Source: Actinomycetota bacterium
GTDB lineage: Bacteria > Actinomycetota > CADDZG01 > WHSQ01
NCBI GenBank assembly: GCA_009379915.1
Contig: WHSV01000002.1
Span: 1-64,000, forward strand
Reading direction: 5' to 3'
DNA: 64,000 nt
The translations under genes were made by a program, and so were the position numbers. Position 1 is the stretch's first letter. Every line of letters begins with the position of its first letter. A model generated the notes under the pieces. That model was not told the origin of the DNA. It did not search any database and saw nothing but the letters and a program-made list of their open reading frames with translations. This document shows positions 36,011-45,503 of this stretch, one piece after another.

Positions 36011-36022
36011 GCAATCGTTTGC
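36011..36022. promoter_or_regulatory. putative LacI-family operator 5 (GCAATCGTTTGC)
   Basis: It lies 76 nt upstream of the second M24-family gene and marks the right edge of the regulon; the next gene, gatB, is housekeeping and ends toward it. The core is identical to operator 3 near the regulator gene, including the following AG. Confidence 0.78.
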
Positions 36023-36071
36023 AGCATCCCGCGCCGGGACGGGAGTGTCAAGGCAAGGCTGAGGGGGGCAC

Positions 36072-37538
36072 CTAGGTGAGCTTCCGGCGCAGGAGGTCGT
36101 TTACCAGGCCGGGGTTCGCCTGCCCCCTGGTCTTCTTCATGACCTGGCCCACCAGGAATCCGATCGTGCCGAGGTTCCCGGCCCGCACCTTGGCGGCCGC
36201 CTCGGCGTGCTCGGAGATGACCTCGTCCACGATCCCCTCCAGCGCGCCGGTGTCGCTGATCTGCTCGAGCCCCTTCTCCTTGGCGACCGCGTCGGCGTCC
36301 TTGCCGCTCGAGAACATCTCGGCCAGGACCGACTTGGCCTGCTTGCCGGAAATCGACTTCCCGTCGACCAACTTCACGAGGCCGGCAAGTTGGTCTGGTG
36401 CGATCTTCGATTCGGTGAGCTCGATCGACGCCTCGTTCAGCAGCCCGTAGAGGTCGGCCATGATCCAGTTGGCGACCTTCTTGGCATCGCCGCCGTAGGC
36501 CTTGGCGGCCGTTTCGAACCAATCGGCCGTCGCGCTCGTCGCGGTGAGAACCTCGATGTCTTTGGCACCGAGGCCGTACTCCGTCGCGAAGCGCGCCCGC
36601 CGGTCGGTCGGCGTCTCCCCCAGCGTGGACTGGACCCTGTCGACCCACTCCGCGCTCGGCTCGAAGGGGACGAGGTCCGGCTCGGGGAAATAGCGGTAGT
36701 CGCTCGAACCCTCTTTGGTGCGCCCCGACGATGTCGTTCCGGTCCTCTCGTCGAAGTGACGCGTCTCCTGCACGAGTTGCTCGCCGGCCTCGATCGCCTC
36801 CCGTTGCCTGAGCTCCTCGTATTCGAGGGCGCGGCCCACGCTGCGAACCGAGTTCATGTTCTTGACCTCGACCTTCGTTCCGTACTCGGTCTCGCCCCTG
36901 CGCCTCACGGAGATGTTGGCATCGACGCGCAGCGAGCCCTCCTCCATCCGGACGTCGCTGACCCCCAGAGAATCGAGCAGTATCCGAAGTTCGGACACGA
37001 ACGCGCGCGCCTCGGCGACCGAGTGGATGTCGGGCTCACTGACGATCTCGACGAGTGGTGTTCCGGCCCGGTTGAAGTCCTCGAGGCTGTAGGCCGAATC
37101 GTGGATCCGACCCGATCCCCCTACGTGGATGGACTTCCCTGTGTCTTCCTCGAGGTGCACGCGCGTAATTCCGACGGTCGTAGTTCCCCAATCGCCCGCG
37201 ATGTCCACGTGCCCCGCGTAGCAGAGAGGAAGGTCGTACTGGCTTATCTGATAGTCCTTGGGCATGTCCGGATAGAAGTAGTTCTTTCGATGGAAGAGCG
37301 AGTATTCGGCGATCTTGCAGTTCAACGCGAGCCCGATCTTCATCGTGTATTCGACCGCCTTTTCGTTGGCGACCGGCAACGACCCAGGAAGCCCCAGGCA
37401 CACGGGACACGTTCGAGTGTTGGGCTCTCCTCCGAAGTCGACCTTGCAGCCGCAGAACATCTTCGACGCGGTCGCGAGCTCGACGTGAATCTCGAGCCCG
37501 CAGGTCGTCTCGAACAGATCCTCCTTCGTCGTGCTCAT
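36072..37538 (-). CDS. gatB: aspartyl/glutamyl-tRNA amidotransferase subunit B
   Basis: This is 488 residues from ATG 37538, with GGAGGGGAGG upstream. GatB phosphorylates mischarged Glu-tRNA(Gln) or Asp-tRNA(Asn) and transfers ammonia made by GatA. Signatures: [19 protein letters not shown] with [19 protein letters not shown] zinc region, [18 protein letters not shown], and the C-terminal GatB/YqeY helical domain ending in [19 protein letters not shown]. It overlaps the gatA stop by 4 nt; order gatC, gatA, gatB on the minus strand. Confidence 0.97.
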   Translation of the reverse strand: MSTTKEDLFETTCGLEIHVELATASKMFCGCKVDFGGEPNTRTCPVCLGLPGSLPVANEKAVEYTMKIGLALNCKIAEYSLFHRKNYFYPDMPKDYQISQYDLPLCYAGHVDIAGDWGTTTVGITRVHLEEDTGKSIHVGGSGRIHDSAYSLEDFNRAGTPLVEIVSEPDIHSVAEARAFVSELRILLDSLGVSDVRMEEGSLRVDANISVRRRGETEYGTKVEVKNMNSVRSVGRALEYEELRQREAIEAGEQLVQETRHFDERTGTTSSGRTKEGSSDYRYFPEPDLVPFEPSAEWVDRVQSTLGETPTDRRARFATEYGLGAKDIEVLTATSATADWFETAAKAYGGDAKKVANWIMADLYGLLNEASIELTESKIAPDQLAGLVKLVDGKSISGKQAKSVLAEMFSSGKDADAVAKEKGLEQISDTGALEGIVDEVISEHAEAAAKVRAGNLGTIGFLVGQVMKKTRGQANPGLVNDLLRRKLT

Positions 37539-39010
37539 AGCGACGGCCTCCCCTCCTCCGACCCGGCCCACCCGAGGTCCTGCTCGAACGCGTAGGCGGC
37601 TCGGAACATGGTGGTCTCGTCGAGAGCCTTGGCAATCAGTTGGAGTCCAACCGGAAGTTCATCGTCCGGCGATGTTCCACACGGCACACTGATCGCCGCG
37701 TTCCCGGCTAGGTTCACAGGGACGGTGAAGACGTCGTTCAGGTACATCGACAGCGGGTCGGCGGTCTTCGCCCCCAGCTCGAACGCGGTCGATGGCGAAG
37801 TCGGAGTGGCGATGAGGTCGACATCGGTGAAGACGCGCTCGAGGTCCCTGATGGTCAAGGTTCTCACGCGCTGCGCTTTGCCGTAGTAGGCGTCGTAGTA
37901 GCCCGCGCTGAGCGCGTAGGTCCCGAGCATGATGCGACGCTTGACCTCATCACCGAAACCCTCGTCGCGCGTGCGCGATGTCATCGACACGACGTCTGGA
38001 CCCTCTACCCGCAGCCCGTAGCGCACCGCGTCGTAGCGCGCGAGGTTGCTAGAGCACTCCGCAGGAGCCACGAGGTAGTAGGCCGATATCCCAAACTCGA
38101 AGCTCGGCAGACTTACCTCGACCAGCTCGGCTCCCAGTTTCTCGAGCCTTCGGTAGGCCTCGCCGACCCGTGTCTTCACACCGGGCTGCGTTCCCTCCGC
38201 CTCTTCGATCTCCGTCACGATGCCGATGCGCATGCCCTCGATCCCGCCGGAGATCGAACCGAGGTAGTCGGGAACGGCCTGCGGAATCGACGTCGAGTCC
38301 ATCGGATCATGTCCACCCGCGATCTGAAGAAAGGCGGCTGCATCTGTGACGGTGCGAGTGAGGGGGCCGGGCTGATCCAACGACGAAGCGAACGCAACTA
38401 CCCCGAAGCGACTCACGAGTCCGTAGGTGGGCTTGACCCCGACGAGCCCGCACAGCGAGGCGGGCTGACGCACGGAGCCGCCGGTGTCGGTGCCCCACGA
38501 CCACGGTGTGCCTCCGGCCGCGACGAGCGCCGACGAACCTCCGGACGACCCGCCGGGTACGGACTTCGTGTTCCACGGATTCCTGGACGGCCCGTATCCG
38601 GAGTTCTCCGTCGAGGAGCCCATCGCGAACTCATCCATGTTGAGCTTTCCCTGGAGAGGCAGTCCCGCCTGAGCGGATCGCTTCACCAGCGTGCCGTCGT
38701 AGGTCGGTAGCCATCCCTCGAGGATGCGAGAGCCCGAGGTCGTCGGGACCCCCTTGGTGACGAAGAGATCCTTGTGAGCGGTCGGGACGCCGTCGAAGCG
38801 CGACCTCGTCTGGCCGGATGCACGGCGCTCGTCGGAGGCGCGCGCGTCCTCGAGCAGTCGCTCGTCGGTCCGGTGCAGGTAGGCGTGGAGCTGTCCGTCC
38901 ACCTCGTCGGCCCGTTCGATCAGGGCCTGAGCGATCTCGACCGCCGACACCTCTCCGTTGGCGAGAAGCCCGGCGAGCTCCGTGGCACTCCTCCAGTGGA
39001 GGTCGGTCAC
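37535..39010 (-). CDS. gatA: aspartyl/glutamyl-tRNA amidotransferase subunit A
   Basis: This is a 491-residue amidase-signature protein that releases ammonia from glutamine for GatB. The Lys-Ser-Ser triad is visible: Lys in [13 protein letters not shown], Ser in the Gly/Ser-rich [19 protein letters not shown], and Ser in [37 protein letters not shown] and the C-terminal [13 protein letters not shown] are also typical. Its GTG/ATG start region overlaps the gatC stop, giving a coupled gatCAB operon. Confidence 0.97.
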   Translation of the reverse strand: MTDLHWRSATELAGLLANGEVSAVEIAQALIERADEVDGQLHAYLHRTDERLLEDARASDERRASGQTRSRFDGVPTAHKDLFVTKGVPTTSGSRILEGWLPTYDGTLVKRSAQAGLPLQGKLNMDEFAMGSSTENSGYGPSRNPWNTKSVPGGSSGGSSALVAAGGTPWSWGTDTGGSVRQPASLCGLVGVKPTYGLVSRFGVVAFASSLDQPGPLTRTVTDAAAFLQIAGGHDPMDSTSIPQAVPDYLGSISGGIEGMRIGIVTEIEEAEGTQPGVKTRVGEAYRRLEKLGAELVEVSLPSFEFGISAYYLVAPAECSSNLARYDAVRYGLRVEGPDVVSMTSRTRDEGFGDEVKRRIMLGTYALSAGYYDAYYGKAQRVRTLTIRDLERVFTDVDLIATPTSPSTAFELGAKTADPLSMYLNDVFTVPVNLAGNAAISVPCGTSPDDELPVGLQLIAKALDETTMFRAAYAFEQDLGWAGSEEGRPSL

Positions 39011-39306
39011 GGCGTCTCGTCTTCGAGGATGCGCGGCACCTTGAAGCGTCCGTCCTCGACCTCGGGAGCGCCCGACAGCGCCTCCTTTTGGGTCAGCGAC
39101 GGCCTCACCTCGTCCGGCCGCATCGCGTTGCGGATGGGTATGGCGTGGCTGGTGGGCTCGACTTCGTCGAGGTCGAGGGCCTGGATCTTGGCCGCATGCT
39201 CGAGGATGTTGCCGAGTTCCGTAGTCATCCGCTCTCGCTCCTCATCGGAGAGGTCGAGGCGCGCCAGGCGCGCCACGTGGTCGACCGTCGCTCTATCGAT
39301 ATCCAT
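39007..39306 (-). CDS. gatC: aspartyl/glutamyl-tRNA amidotransferase subunit C
   Basis: This is the 99-residue small subunit that wraps around GatA and stabilises the complex. Typical features are the N-terminal DRATVDHVARLARLDLSDEE helix, LGNILEHAAKIQALDLDEVE and the C-terminal extended part ending FKVPRILEDE. First gene of gatCAB; diverges from the PH-domain gene with a 63-bp gap. Confidence 0.96.
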   Translation of the reverse strand: MDIDRATVDHVARLARLDLSDEERERMTTELGNILEHAAKIQALDLDEVEPTSHAIPIRNAMRPDEVRPSLTQKEALSGAPEVEDGRFKVPRILEDETP

Positions 39307-39369
39307 AGACTCCGCATCTTAAGAGGCAAAGCTCTGGTGGTGGGGGGCCCCGCTTGCTACCTTTCAGCC

Positions 39370-40011
39370 ATGGCCTTCCCGCGCGATCTCCTCGCCGAGC
39401 ACGAGGAACTGATCTTCGAGAAACGCCCCCACTGGGTTGCGCTGGTCCCCGCCGCGCTCTGGACGATCGGACTCCTGGCGGCCCTCCTGCTCGGCTACCG
39501 GGCGCTCGACGCGATCTTCGACGAGGCAACCACGCCGAAGGCCATTCTCGGCCTCGTCGTCACGGGCCTCTGGGTGTTCTTTGCGGTCGTTGCCTTCACG
39601 AAGTGGCGGTTCACGCTCTTCGTCTTGACGACGGACCGCCTCATCACCCGGTCCGGGGTCATCGCCAAGCATTCGAAGGAGATACCGCTCGAGCGCATCA
39701 ACGACGTGACCTTCACACAATCGATCGTCGAGCGGGTGCTCGGCGCCGGCGACCTCTTGCTCGACTCCTCGGGCGACCTCGGGCCCGCCCGTATCACCGC
39801 GGTCCAGAAGCCGGAAGAGGTGCAGCTGCTCATCTACAAAGAGACGGAGAAGAACGAAAACCGCATGCGTATGCCCAATCTCGCCGGCCAGCCCCACAAG
39901 GAGCCGACCATTCCCGAGCAGATCGAAGCGCTGGCCCGGCTCAGGAAACAGGGCACACTCAGCGAAGAGGAGTTCGAGTCGAAGAAGCGAGAGCTACTCG
40001 ACCGCATGTAG
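39370..40011 (+). CDS. membrane protein with bacterial PH domain and C-terminal SHOCT domain
   Basis: This is a 213-residue protein from ATG 39370. Two hydrophobic hairpin segments (about 22-44 and 58-77) precede a bPH2/YdbT-like domain (TTDRLITRSGVIAKHSKEIP, VTFTQSIVERVLGAGDLLL). The last 30 residues are a SHOCT module (LARLRKQGTLSEEEFESKK). PH/SHOCT proteins of this type are membrane-associated, of unclear role, possibly in stress or oligomerisation. It stands alone between gatC and the acyl-CoA dehydrogenase gene. Confidence 0.88.
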   Translation: MAFPRDLLAEHEELIFEKRPHWVALVPAALWTIGLLAALLLGYRALDAIFDEATTPKAILGLVVTGLWVFFAVVAFTKWRFTLFVLTTDRLITRSGVIAKHSKEIPLERINDVTFTQSIVERVLGAGDLLLDSSGDLGPARITAVQKPEEVQLLIYKETEKNENRMRMPNLAGQPHKEPTIPEQIEALARLRKQGTLSEEEFESKKRELLDRM

Positions 40012-40156
40012 ATCGTGAACCGCTTGTCGTAGGAGACACTGGTCTCACGACGCTAAGTCTCCATTCGCCCTTTCCTACGCTTCGCACCAGGTATCACACC
40101 GATTCGAAGCTTTCTATCCGGGCCGCGAAGGTCCGACTCTCCACTATCGTGGGGCC

Positions 40157-41320
40157 ATGGACTTCGCGATTCCCGACGAGTACAGAGAGCTGACCCGCGG
40201 CCTCTCCGATTTCGTCGACCGGGAGCTGCGGCCCCTGGAGGCATCCGAGCTCGACCAGGAGCGCGACGACGTCCCCGTGGGACTGCGGGACAGGGTGCGA
40301 AGGCGGTCCGCGGAGCTGGGTTTCTACGCGGCCGATTTCCCCGAGGACCTGGGCGGAAGCGGTCTGCCCCAACTCGGTATGGTGCTTCTCAGGGAGGCCG
40401 CGGCCCGCACCGGATGCCGTCTTGCAGCGTTCGCCACCTATGGTCCCGAGGGACCGACCGGCGTGCTCCTGTCCGGAACAGACGAGCAGAAGAAGAGATA
40501 CCTGGCCCCCCTGATCAGCGCAGAGAGATCGATGTGCTTCGCCCTGACGGAACCCGACGCCGGCTCGGATGCGCAGAACATCTCCACCACCGCGACCAAG
40601 GACGGCAACGAGTGGATCCTCAACGGCACCAAGCACTTCATCACCAACGGCAAGCACGCGGACTATGCCCTCGTGTTCGCGGCGAACGATCGTGCCAAGA
40701 AGGCACAGGGCGGGATCACCGCGTTCATCGTCGAGGCGGGCACTCCCGGGTACGAAGTGGGGCGCTCTCAGATCGGCATGGTCGAGGGCGAGGGCCAGTA
40801 CGAGCTCGTCTTCGACAACTGCCGGGTGAGCGAGGAACAGATCCTGGGCGGACCGGAGAACGCGGGCATGGGCTTCTACTCCGCCATGCAGTTTCTCGCC
40901 ATGGGACGGTTGTCGATCGGTGCGACGTGCAACGGCATCGCCGAGTACTGCCTCGACCTCGGCATCGCCCACGCCAAGGAGCGCAAGGCCTTCGACCGGC
41001 CGATAGGCAAGAACCAGTACGTGCAGGGACACATCGTCGACTCCATCGTCGAGCTCAAAGCCGCCAAGCTCATGACCTACGACTGCGCGTGGCGTTACGA
41101 CCACGGGGAGCCGGTCATCCAGGAGTCTTCCATCGTGAAGCTCTACTCGGCCGAGATGGTCAACCGGGTCGTGGACCGCATGATTCAAGTGCACGGCGGG
41201 ATGGGGTGGATGCGCGAGCTACCGCTCGAGCGCATCTACAGACTGGTGCGCATCTTCACCCTCGTCGAGGGCACGAGTGAGATCCAGAAGTACATCATCG
41301 CCAAGTCCGTAGGGCTCTGA
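40157..41320 (+). CDS. acyl-CoA dehydrogenase
   Basis: This 387-residue FAD enzyme introduces a 2,3 double bond in acyl-CoA. N-terminal helices; middle domain with CFALTEPDAGSDAQNISTTA (FAD/substrate) and WILNGTKHFITNG; C-terminal domain QVHGGMGWMRELPLERIYR and VEGTSEIQKYIIA, where the Glu of VEGT is the usual catalytic base in this group. DFAIPDEYRELTRGLSDFV is the standard start. The 145-bp gap before it shows no gene. No neighbouring beta-oxidation genes are present. Confidence 0.94.
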   Translation: MDFAIPDEYRELTRGLSDFVDRELRPLEASELDQERDDVPVGLRDRVRRRSAELGFYAADFPEDLGGSGLPQLGMVLLREAAARTGCRLAAFATYGPEGPTGVLLSGTDEQKKRYLAPLISAERSMCFALTEPDAGSDAQNISTTATKDGNEWILNGTKHFITNGKHADYALVFAANDRAKKAQGGITAFIVEAGTPGYEVGRSQIGMVEGEGQYELVFDNCRVSEEQILGGPENAGMGFYSAMQFLAMGRLSIGATCNGIAEYCLDLGIAHAKERKAFDRPIGKNQYVQGHIVDSIVELKAAKLMTYDCAWRYDHGEPVIQESSIVKLYSAEMVNRVVDRMIQVHGGMGWMRELPLERIYRLVRIFTLVEGTSEIQKYIIAKSVGL

Positions 41321-41389
41321 CGGATCACGCGGCAGTGTTTGGCTAGAGACGGGAACAAGACGGCAGATGAACGAGAAGGGGGAGACACA

Positions 41390-42100
41390 GTGGCTCAGCT
41401 TCCAGACGGAATGAAGATCACCTGGCTCGGACACGCGACCTTTTTGATCGAGACACCGACCGGCAAACGGCTGATGATCGAGGCCTTCACGACCAACAAT
41501 CCCAAGTGCCCGGACGAGCTGAAGAGTCCCGGCAACCTCGACGCCATTCTCTTGACCCATGGGCACACCGACCACACGGTCGATTGCGTCGAGCTCGCCG
41601 CGGCCGGAGGTGACCCCGAGGTGGTGGCGATCGTCGAGGTCGCGGGCTGGTTCGAAGCGCAGGGCGTGAAGAACACAGTCGGCTTCAACAAGGGCGGGAC
41701 CTACGAGGTCGCGGGAGTCAAGGTCCACATGACCGACGCGAAGCACTCTTCCTCGATGCCGGATGGCTCCTACGGAGGAGAGCCGGCAGGGTACGTGCTC
41801 GAGTTCGAGGACGGTTTTCGCCTGTACCACGCGGGCGACACTTGCGTTTTCGGGGACATGGCCCTCATCGGCAGGTTGCTGAAGCCGGATTGGGCGATGC
41901 TGCCGATCGGCGATCACTACACGATGGGACCCGCCTCCGCCGCGGAGGCGATTCGCCTGCTGGGAGTGAAGACCGTAATCGGGATGCACTACGGGACCTT
42001 CCCCGTGCTGACCGGAACGCCCGAGCAATTGCGCAAGGAAGCGAGCGACGTCGACGGGCTCGAGGTCATCGAATTGCAGCCGGGAGAGTCGATCGGCTAG
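41390..42100 (+). CDS. UPF0173-type metal-dependent hydrolase (beta-lactamase fold)
   Basis: This is about 236 residues. The GTG at 41390 has AAGGGGGAG at good distance; ATG 41411 (MKITWLGHATFLIE) is the more classical start. The metallo-beta-lactamase motif HGHTDHTVD, the later His in LYHAGDTCVFGDM and MHYGTFPVLTG complete the metal site. The family (YtkL/UPF0173, UlaG-like) is widespread but of uncertain substrate. Follows the acyl-CoA dehydrogenase on the same strand with a 69-bp gap. Confidence 0.9.
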   Translation: MAQLPDGMKITWLGHATFLIETPTGKRLMIEAFTTNNPKCPDELKSPGNLDAILLTHGHTDHTVDCVELAAAGGDPEVVAIVEVAGWFEAQGVKNTVGFNKGGTYEVAGVKVHMTDAKHSSSMPDGSYGGEPAGYVLEFEDGFRLYHAGDTCVFGDMALIGRLLKPDWAMLPIGDHYTMGPASAAEAIRLLGVKTVIGMHYGTFPVLTGTPEQLRKEASDVDGLEVIELQPGESIG

Positions 42101-42159
42101 GCGTTGAGGGTGGCCATCTTGGACCAGGCACTCGGACGACGGGTTCCAGTTTGCTATGA

Positions 42160-43209
42160 CTACTGGTTGGAGGTCTCCGCGTCGCTGTCTTCCTCGGTGA
42201 GCAGGTCGGAGGCCGAGATCGCAGCGGCCCATCCCTGCTCGGGATCCTCGACTGCCATTCGGAGCACCCAGCCCTCCGACGTCGAGCGCTGAGACTTGTC
42301 TGCGCGCGGTTTCTCGGCGCGCTCGTCCTCGTCCCATCTGTAGAAGTTGAGCTCCTCCAGGGTGTCGGCCAACTCGTCGAAGTCCGGGGGCCAGGAGAGG
42401 TCCGTGATCAGGGCTCCCGTGTACAGCGCGGTAAAACGACCGAGGGCCGCGCCCCTGCGTCTGCCGTGAGCTCCGCCGCTCGAGGCTGCCCACGCCATTC
42501 GCTGCAGGGCCTCCTCGGTTGTCAATCGGCCGATTCGAAACTCATCGACCGCCAGACACGAGGCGGCAGCGACCGCGTCGTCCTCGACCACGACGGCGCG
42601 GGCGGCCCCGTTGGATTCCGTGATCCACGGGGTCACGAGCTCGAGAAGGGCCTCGGTCAGCTCGGGCTCATCGAGCTCGTCGGTCGGGCGCGGCCGCACC
42701 GGACTCATTGACTCTTTGGGCTCCCACGGCTCCGCTACCTCGACCGAGTGCTTGAGGTACTTCGCCAGGCAGTACGTCGGTTCAAAGCTGAGGAGCTCGA
42801 CGGGCAACTCGAGAACCTCGGGGTGTGCCCGATCGTCGCCGCCGAGCTTCTCCCCGCGCACCACGCATTCCTGAGCCACGTAAGCCGCGACGACCTCGGT
42901 CTCCAGATAGTCGGCAAGAGCGTGCCAGGTGTGTGCCGAGGCCGCGACCTCGGTGAGGGGGCCGAGCACGAAGCGAGACGGATCGGGGCCGAGGACGCTG
43001 CCCGCGTAGTCTCCCGGTGCTTCGAGGGCGAGCCGATAGTCGATGTGGTCGGCGATAGGCCACAGTTGCTTTCCTCGCTCGAGAGCCTCCTCGCACATAT
43101 CGGCAAGATCGACGAGTCCGTCCCAATCGCGGCGCTCGCAAAGCCCGTCGACCGCGCGCAGCAGCGCGTTGAGGTCGGCCGCTTCGACGAGTTCTTCGAG
43201 CTCGGGCAT
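42160..43209 (-). CDS. hypothetical protein, acidic, helical
   Basis: This 349-residue protein is not recognised. It is strongly acidic and mainly helical, with no signal peptide, membrane span or cysteine pattern. The N-terminal part (LEELVEAADLNALLRAVDGL, WDGLVDLADMCEEALERGKQ) resembles alpha-solenoid repeats. The central part ends with a small-residue stretch GGAHGRRRGAALGRFTAL that could bind nucleotide or another protein. The coding bias is good and the frame is clean, so it is a real gene. Located between two unrelated transcription units. Confidence 0.75.
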   Translation of the reverse strand: MPELEELVEAADLNALLRAVDGLCERRDWDGLVDLADMCEEALERGKQLWPIADHIDYRLALEAPGDYAGSVLGPDPSRFVLGPLTEVAASAHTWHALADYLETEVVAAYVAQECVVRGEKLGGDDRAHPEVLELPVELLSFEPTYCLAKYLKHSVEVAEPWEPKESMSPVRPRPTDELDEPELTEALLELVTPWITESNGAARAVVVEDDAVAAASCLAVDEFRIGRLTTEEALQRMAWAASSGGAHGRRRGAALGRFTALYTGALITDLSWPPDFDELADTLEELNFYRWDEDERAEKPRADKSQRSTSEGWVLRMAVEDPEQGWAAAISASDLLTEEDSDAETSNQ

Positions 43210-43309
43210 CGCCTCTCCTTATACGGCCATCGACCCAACGATCGCCGGAAGAAGCGAGATTACTTCCTGGGAGTGAAACGCACCTAAGAGAACTTCCCTA
43301 ATGGGCCGA

Positions 43310-43522
43310 TTACTCGATCTTGTCGAGGGAATCCGGCTTGTAGGCGGCCTCCTCGCCGGTGTCGTCGCTGGCGACGAGATATTGCGGATCGGCATCGGAG
43401 GCATCGATGTCGCGCCCCTTGATCTTGGTGCGAGCGGTCAGCTTTTTCTTCACCGTGCCTCTCACTCTGCCCTCGGAGCCGTCGTACTCGACCGAGTCTC
43501 CAATGCGAAAAGTCTTCGGCAT
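43310..43522 (-). CDS. HVA1/DUF2945-like small protein (Tudor-type fold)
   Basis: This is a 70-residue protein starting MPKTFRIGDSVEYDGSEGRV. The pattern of a glycine-marked SH3/Tudor strand followed by VRGTVKKKLTARTKIKGRDI, DPQYLVASDDTGEEAAYKPD and a C-terminal SLDKI fits the hypervirulence-associated (HVA1, DUF2945) family of small proteins, function unknown. The 100-bp gap to the acidic upstream gene shows no feature. Confidence 0.78.
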   Translation of the reverse strand: MPKTFRIGDSVEYDGSEGRVRGTVKKKLTARTKIKGRDIDASDADPQYLVASDDTGEEAAYKPDSLDKIE

Positions 43523-43548
43523 GCCTCTCCCCTCTCCTCTTCTCTAGG

Positions 43549-45471
43549 TTAAGCCAGTCGTTCTGCGATCTTGATGGCGGCGCGATGTGCGATGCCGTAA
43601 ACCGTCAGCATCGGGTTTACCCCGGATGCGGTTGGGAACGCAGATGCGTCTACGACGAACAGGTTCGTGACCTCGTGCGTCTCGTTGTCGGCGTCGATCG
43701 CGGAGCTGGAGGGATCGGTTCCCATCCGGCACGAACCCATCTGGTGATAGGACACCAGCGTGGCTGCCCCTCGTGCGTAACCGAGCCGCTTCGTCTCCTG
43801 CACCCACCTGTCGTAGCCACCGGACACTCCCGGTACATAGGACGGCATTTGCTTTTGCATGGAGTAGACCTTGCGAGCCCCAGCAGCCTCGATGACGCGA
43901 GCCGCTTGGGCAACTCCCTCTGCGATTCGACGTTCGTCGTCGGCGCCCAAGCGATAGTCGATTCTCGGGCGTCCGTCGCGACCGATCCGCACGCGGCCGG
44001 AGGTGGAATCGCGCGGCAACGCGCCGCAGAAACCGACTTTTGCGTAGTGCTTCATCAGGGTGCGGTGATGAGCCGCCGAGCGCCAGCTCATCGCCATCGA
44101 CCACGCCCCCGGATGCACGGGCACCGTCTCGAGAATGGGCCCCCATCCACCGTCCCAATGACGAAACTCATTCGAGTAACGCGCCTGCAGTGTTCCCTCC
44201 CAAATGTGGACGTCCTCGTCGAAGATTCCCCACGCAGCAGTTCCCGGGTGAAGGTGCAAGTTGTGTCCGACTTGGCCACCGAGCCTCGAACGCAGCAGCA
44301 GCGCCGGCGTCTCGATCGCGCCGGCTGCGGAAATCACCGCGCGCGCGTTGACTGCGAGCCGGTGAGGTCCGACCGAACCGACCACGCCGGAGGCGCGTCC
44401 ATCGGAAAACGTGACTCTTTCGACATCGGCCCCGACGATCAGGCGCGCGCCGGCATCGAACGCATCCTGCAGGTAGACGCGCGTGGTGGACTGCTTGGCC
44501 CCGACGCGGCAACCGAAGCCGCAGTATCCACAACTCTCGTCCTGGGAACAGCCGCGCACCGCGCGCGGCATCATGTCGACGTGCCACCCGAGCTGCTTGA
44601 GACCCGCCTCGACGATCTCGTCCCTCTTTCCCGCGGCCGATGAGTCGGTGTTGACGCCGATGCGCTCGGCTGCGGCGTCGAGATGCTCGTCGAACTCGCC
44701 CGACGCAAAGGCTTCTATGCCTGAGACCTGGCGCCATTGTTCGAGAACATGTCGAGGTGTCTTGAACGAGGTTGAGTAGTTGACCACCGTCCCACCGCCG
44801 AGCGTCGAGCCGGCAAGGATCAGGACACCCAGGTCACTCGTGGTCAAGGTCGCGCCGTACAGATACATCTCGCGCATCGCCGCGATCTCGTGGTGATGAA
44901 AGTCGCTCTCGCTTCGATAGCCGCCCTTCTCCAGGACGATGACGTCGAGTCCGGCCGTCGCTAGCCCCGCGGCGACGCACCCTCCCCCTGCCCCCGATCC
45001 CACGACGACGGCGTCGCACGACAGCGACTCATCGGAGGTGACGGCCAGTGGCTCGAGCCTCTTCACCTCGGCGGGGGCGTCACCCAGCGGACCCGGGTAT
45101 CCGAGCTCTTGCCAGATCGGACTCTCGTAGCCGTAGAGAGATTGCGAGGCCAGTGACGAAAGTACGCCGCCCAATCGCCTGAGCGCGCCCGCCTTGCTAT
45201 TGATGAGTCTCTGCAGCACCGCCTCGGCCTCGCCGGGACCCAACCACGAGACGGGCACCGGTCTGCCCGTGAGGGCAAGGGCACCGGCTCGGGTGTCGAG
45301 GCCGCGCAAGGCCCCGAGGAGCTGAGCGCGCTCGGACTCGGATGCGACGCAGCGTATCGATGCCATCATTCGAGCGGGCACGTCCGGCTGGTAGTCGTCG
45401 GCCAGAGCCCCTCTGGCGAGGGCCGCAAGAACGGCGTGCTCGGAGCGCGTCATGCCGACGCTCGTAGTCAT
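43549..45471 (-). CDS. GMC-family oxidoreductase, long-chain alcohol oxidase-like
   Basis: This is about 640 residues from ATG 45471 (45453 is an alternative). An N-terminal helical region of about 150 residues (VPARMMASIRCVASESERAQ) precedes the FAD Rossmann motif VVGSGAGGGCVAAGLATAG and LAGSTLGGGTVVNYST. The cysteine cluster GCSQDESCGYCGFGC is a mark of the fatty alcohol oxidase branch. The C-terminal GMC_oxred_C domain carries SYHQMGSCRMGTDP with the catalytic His and LFVVDASAFPTASGVNP. It oxidises a primary or secondary alcohol. It diverges from an amidohydrolase with only 32 bp between starts. Confidence 0.9.
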   Translation of the reverse strand: MTTSVGMTRSEHAVLAALARGALADDYQPDVPARMMASIRCVASESERAQLLGALRGLDTRAGALALTGRPVPVSWLGPGEAEAVLQRLINSKAGALRRLGGVLSSLASQSLYGYESPIWQELGYPGPLGDAPAEVKRLEPLAVTSDESLSCDAVVVGSGAGGGCVAAGLATAGLDVIVLEKGGYRSESDFHHHEIAAMREMYLYGATLTTSDLGVLILAGSTLGGGTVVNYSTSFKTPRHVLEQWRQVSGIEAFASGEFDEHLDAAAERIGVNTDSSAAGKRDEIVEAGLKQLGWHVDMMPRAVRGCSQDESCGYCGFGCRVGAKQSTTRVYLQDAFDAGARLIVGADVERVTFSDGRASGVVGSVGPHRLAVNARAVISAAGAIETPALLLRSRLGGQVGHNLHLHPGTAAWGIFDEDVHIWEGTLQARYSNEFRHWDGGWGPILETVPVHPGAWSMAMSWRSAAHHRTLMKHYAKVGFCGALPRDSTSGRVRIGRDGRPRIDYRLGADDERRIAEGVAQAARVIEAAGARKVYSMQKQMPSYVPGVSGGYDRWVQETKRLGYARGAATLVSYHQMGSCRMGTDPSSSAIDADNETHEVTNLFVVDASAFPTASGVNPMLTVYGIAHRAAIKIAERLA

Positions 45472-45503
45472 TGAGAGTTTGTACCGCACTTACGCTCTGT
45501 CGA

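Noticed and set aside
41390-42100. Beta-lactamase resistance gene
   Set aside because: The HxHxDH fold is shared by many hydrolases; the sequence matches the UPF0173/UlaG-like branch, not antibiotic-hydrolysing enzymes.
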